Shown in pieces: positions 7,620 through 8,566 of a DNA stretch of 8,566 nucleotides; positions within the stretch are counted from its first letter, which is position 1; every line of letters starts with the position of its first letter. This stretch comes from Phycisphaerales bacterium. GTDB lineage: Bacteria > Planctomycetota > Phycisphaerae > Tepidisphaerales > Tepidisphaeraceae. The stretch covers positions 1-8,566 of the forward strand of contig JAQGHH010000200.1 in the NCBI GenBank assembly GCA_028288945.1. The letters are read 5' to 3'. Position numbers and translations under genes: made by a program. The notes beneath the pieces were generated by a model. That model saw nothing but the letters and a program-made list of their open reading frames with translations, did not search any database and had not been told where the DNA came from.

Positions 7620-8566
7620 CTACTTCGCCGACGACGTCGTAATCTTTACCTGCTGAACCACACCCTGCGGCTGCGGCGCCGGGCCGGTCTGAAGGAAGCG
7701 TACGCCCACACTTCGCGGCGACGCGCCCATCTCGTGCGGGCCGGCCCAAAGGCGGCGCCACTTTTTATCCGGCGTGCTCACTTCGATGATGGCGACGTCC
7801 CGATCGACGATGAGCCGCACACTGTTCCCGGCGACGAACGGGGCCGGCGTCTCCGATAGCGGGCGGCCATTGCCGCCGACGATCACGCGTTGCGACTGGC
7901 TCTGAAGCTGCCAGACCAAGTCGTGGGAACTGGTGCCGGTGTCGGTGCTGAATTTTGGGTCAGTGGAGACGAAGGCTTCGAGGAGAATCGGCCCGGCGGT
8001 TTCAAGCGAGCGAACGGAAACTTCCAGCGCGAAGGGTTGATCAGCGGGCAGGGTTCCGCTCCAGGCGATGCCGCCTCCCTTGGCGGCGGTCCCGGATTCC
8101 TGTGCCGGAGCGGGGCGCAATCCGTCGGCGGTGTCCAGGGGCAGCGAACCAATTTTCTGCCAGCCGGTCGACAGCGCGCCCGAGAAGGACGCATTCGCCG
8201 TCGTGTCGAAAAAGCGATTGGCTTTATTTTGCAGATCATCGATCGCCGCCTGCCCGTTCGGCTCGGATTGATTCATGCGGTATCCGACATAGCCGAGAGC
8301 GGCGACGATGCCGATGCCGCAGATGATGGCGATGAGGGTGGCGGTCGGAATGCCGTTGCGCTTGCCGCCAGCGGGTTCTGCCTCGACCCCCTGCATCACT
8401 TTCCGCGTGAAGTCCGGCCCCGGGCGCACGGCGCGGTATTCCTTCCCGCCCTCCAGGTTTTCACGGGCGGCGATCAGCAGGGAATACTCGTCATTCTCCT
8501 GCGCCCCCTGCTCGCGCAGCCGGGCCACCGCCTGATGCCACGCCGGGCTCCCCGGCCCCGCGCGCA
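7620..8566 (-). CDS. Single-pass membrane protein with beta-rich extracytoplasmic domain, 5' end cut by window
   Basis: The frame is open from the right edge to the TAG at 7620-7622, giving 314 visible residues. A GTG at 8528 could be a start, but the reading frame continues upstream as plausible protein (PGSPAWHQAVARLREQ), so the true start probably lies outside. The N-terminal part is charged and helical and includes PDFTRKVMQGVEAEP, similar to the region before the membrane helix in some anti-sigma factors. A transmembrane helix follows (about visible residues 72-94, GIPTATLIAIICGIGIVAAL), then a linker. The final domain of about 170 residues is rich in predicted strands (GWQKIGSLPLD, FALEVSVRSLE, VRLIVDRDVAIIEVS, RSVGVRFLQTG, QQVKITTSSAK) and resembles a jelly-roll/concanavalin-like sandwich. 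The topology is probably N-in, C-out. I do not recognise the family. A transmembrane anti-sigma or sensor protein is a guess from the layout. It is followed after 119 bases by the MoxR gene on the same strand. Confidence 0.75.
   Translation of the reverse strand, partial: RAGPGSPAWHQAVARLREQGAQENDEYSLLIAARENLEGGKEYRAVRPGPDFTRKVMQGVEAEPAGGKRNGIPTATLIAIICGIGIVAALGYVGYRMNQSEPNGQAAIDDLQNKANRFFDTTANASFSGALSTGWQKIGSLPLDTADGLRPAPAQESGTAAKGGGIAWSGTLPADQPFALEVSVRSLETAGPILLEAFVSTDPKFSTDTGTSSHDLVWQLQSQSQRVIVGGNGRPLSETPAPFVAGNSVRLIVDRDVAIIEVSTPDKKWRRLWAGPHEMGASPRSVGVRFLQTGPAPQPQGVVQQVKITTSSAK

Overview
The window looks like chromosomal DNA from a planctomycete or close relative. The base composition is GC-rich (by eye a little above 60%). 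The clearest taxonomic signal is a DUF1501 protein, a family greatly expanded in Planctomycetota. A large membrane TPR protein with an N-terminal zinc ribbon, a membrane M48 peptidase carrying TPR-like repeats and a MoxR-type AAA+ ATPase fit the same picture. No rRNA, tRNA, CRISPR array, transposase or phage gene was seen. The lineage call is inference from gene content only.

The left part (1-5625, + strand) holds three genes in a row: the C-terminal three quarters of a DUF1501 protein, a zinc-ribbon/TPR membrane protein of 853 residues, and an M48 metallopeptidase of 642 residues. The second and third are separated by one base (TGAGATG), so they are very probably translationally coupled and may act together at the membrane. 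The 42-base gap before the TPR gene carries a good Shine-Dalgarno sequence.

The middle part (5629-6450, mostly - strand) holds a probable type II toxin-antitoxin pair. A 144-residue helical protein with an antitoxin-like C-terminal tail overlaps by 29 bases a 91-residue RelE/ParE-like toxin. The toxin gene converges on the M48 gene with only 10 bases between the stop codons, and a small stem-loop sits at that junction. Upstream of the antitoxin there are two copies of a 14-base direct repeat 64 bases apart, a candidate autoregulatory operator.

The right part (6416-8566, - strand) holds the MoxR ATPase gene, and upstream of it a membrane protein with a cytoplasmic N-terminus, one transmembrane helix and a beta-rich extracytoplasmic domain, cut by the window edge. 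The MoxR gene is bordered by related short repeats: a run of degenerate heptamers over its stop codon, and a large, nearly perfect inverted repeat just upstream of its start.

The strongest leads for something undescribed are the unusual toxin-antitoxin pair with its operator, the coupled zinc-ribbon-TPR/M48 peptidase pair, and the repeat family around the MoxR gene.
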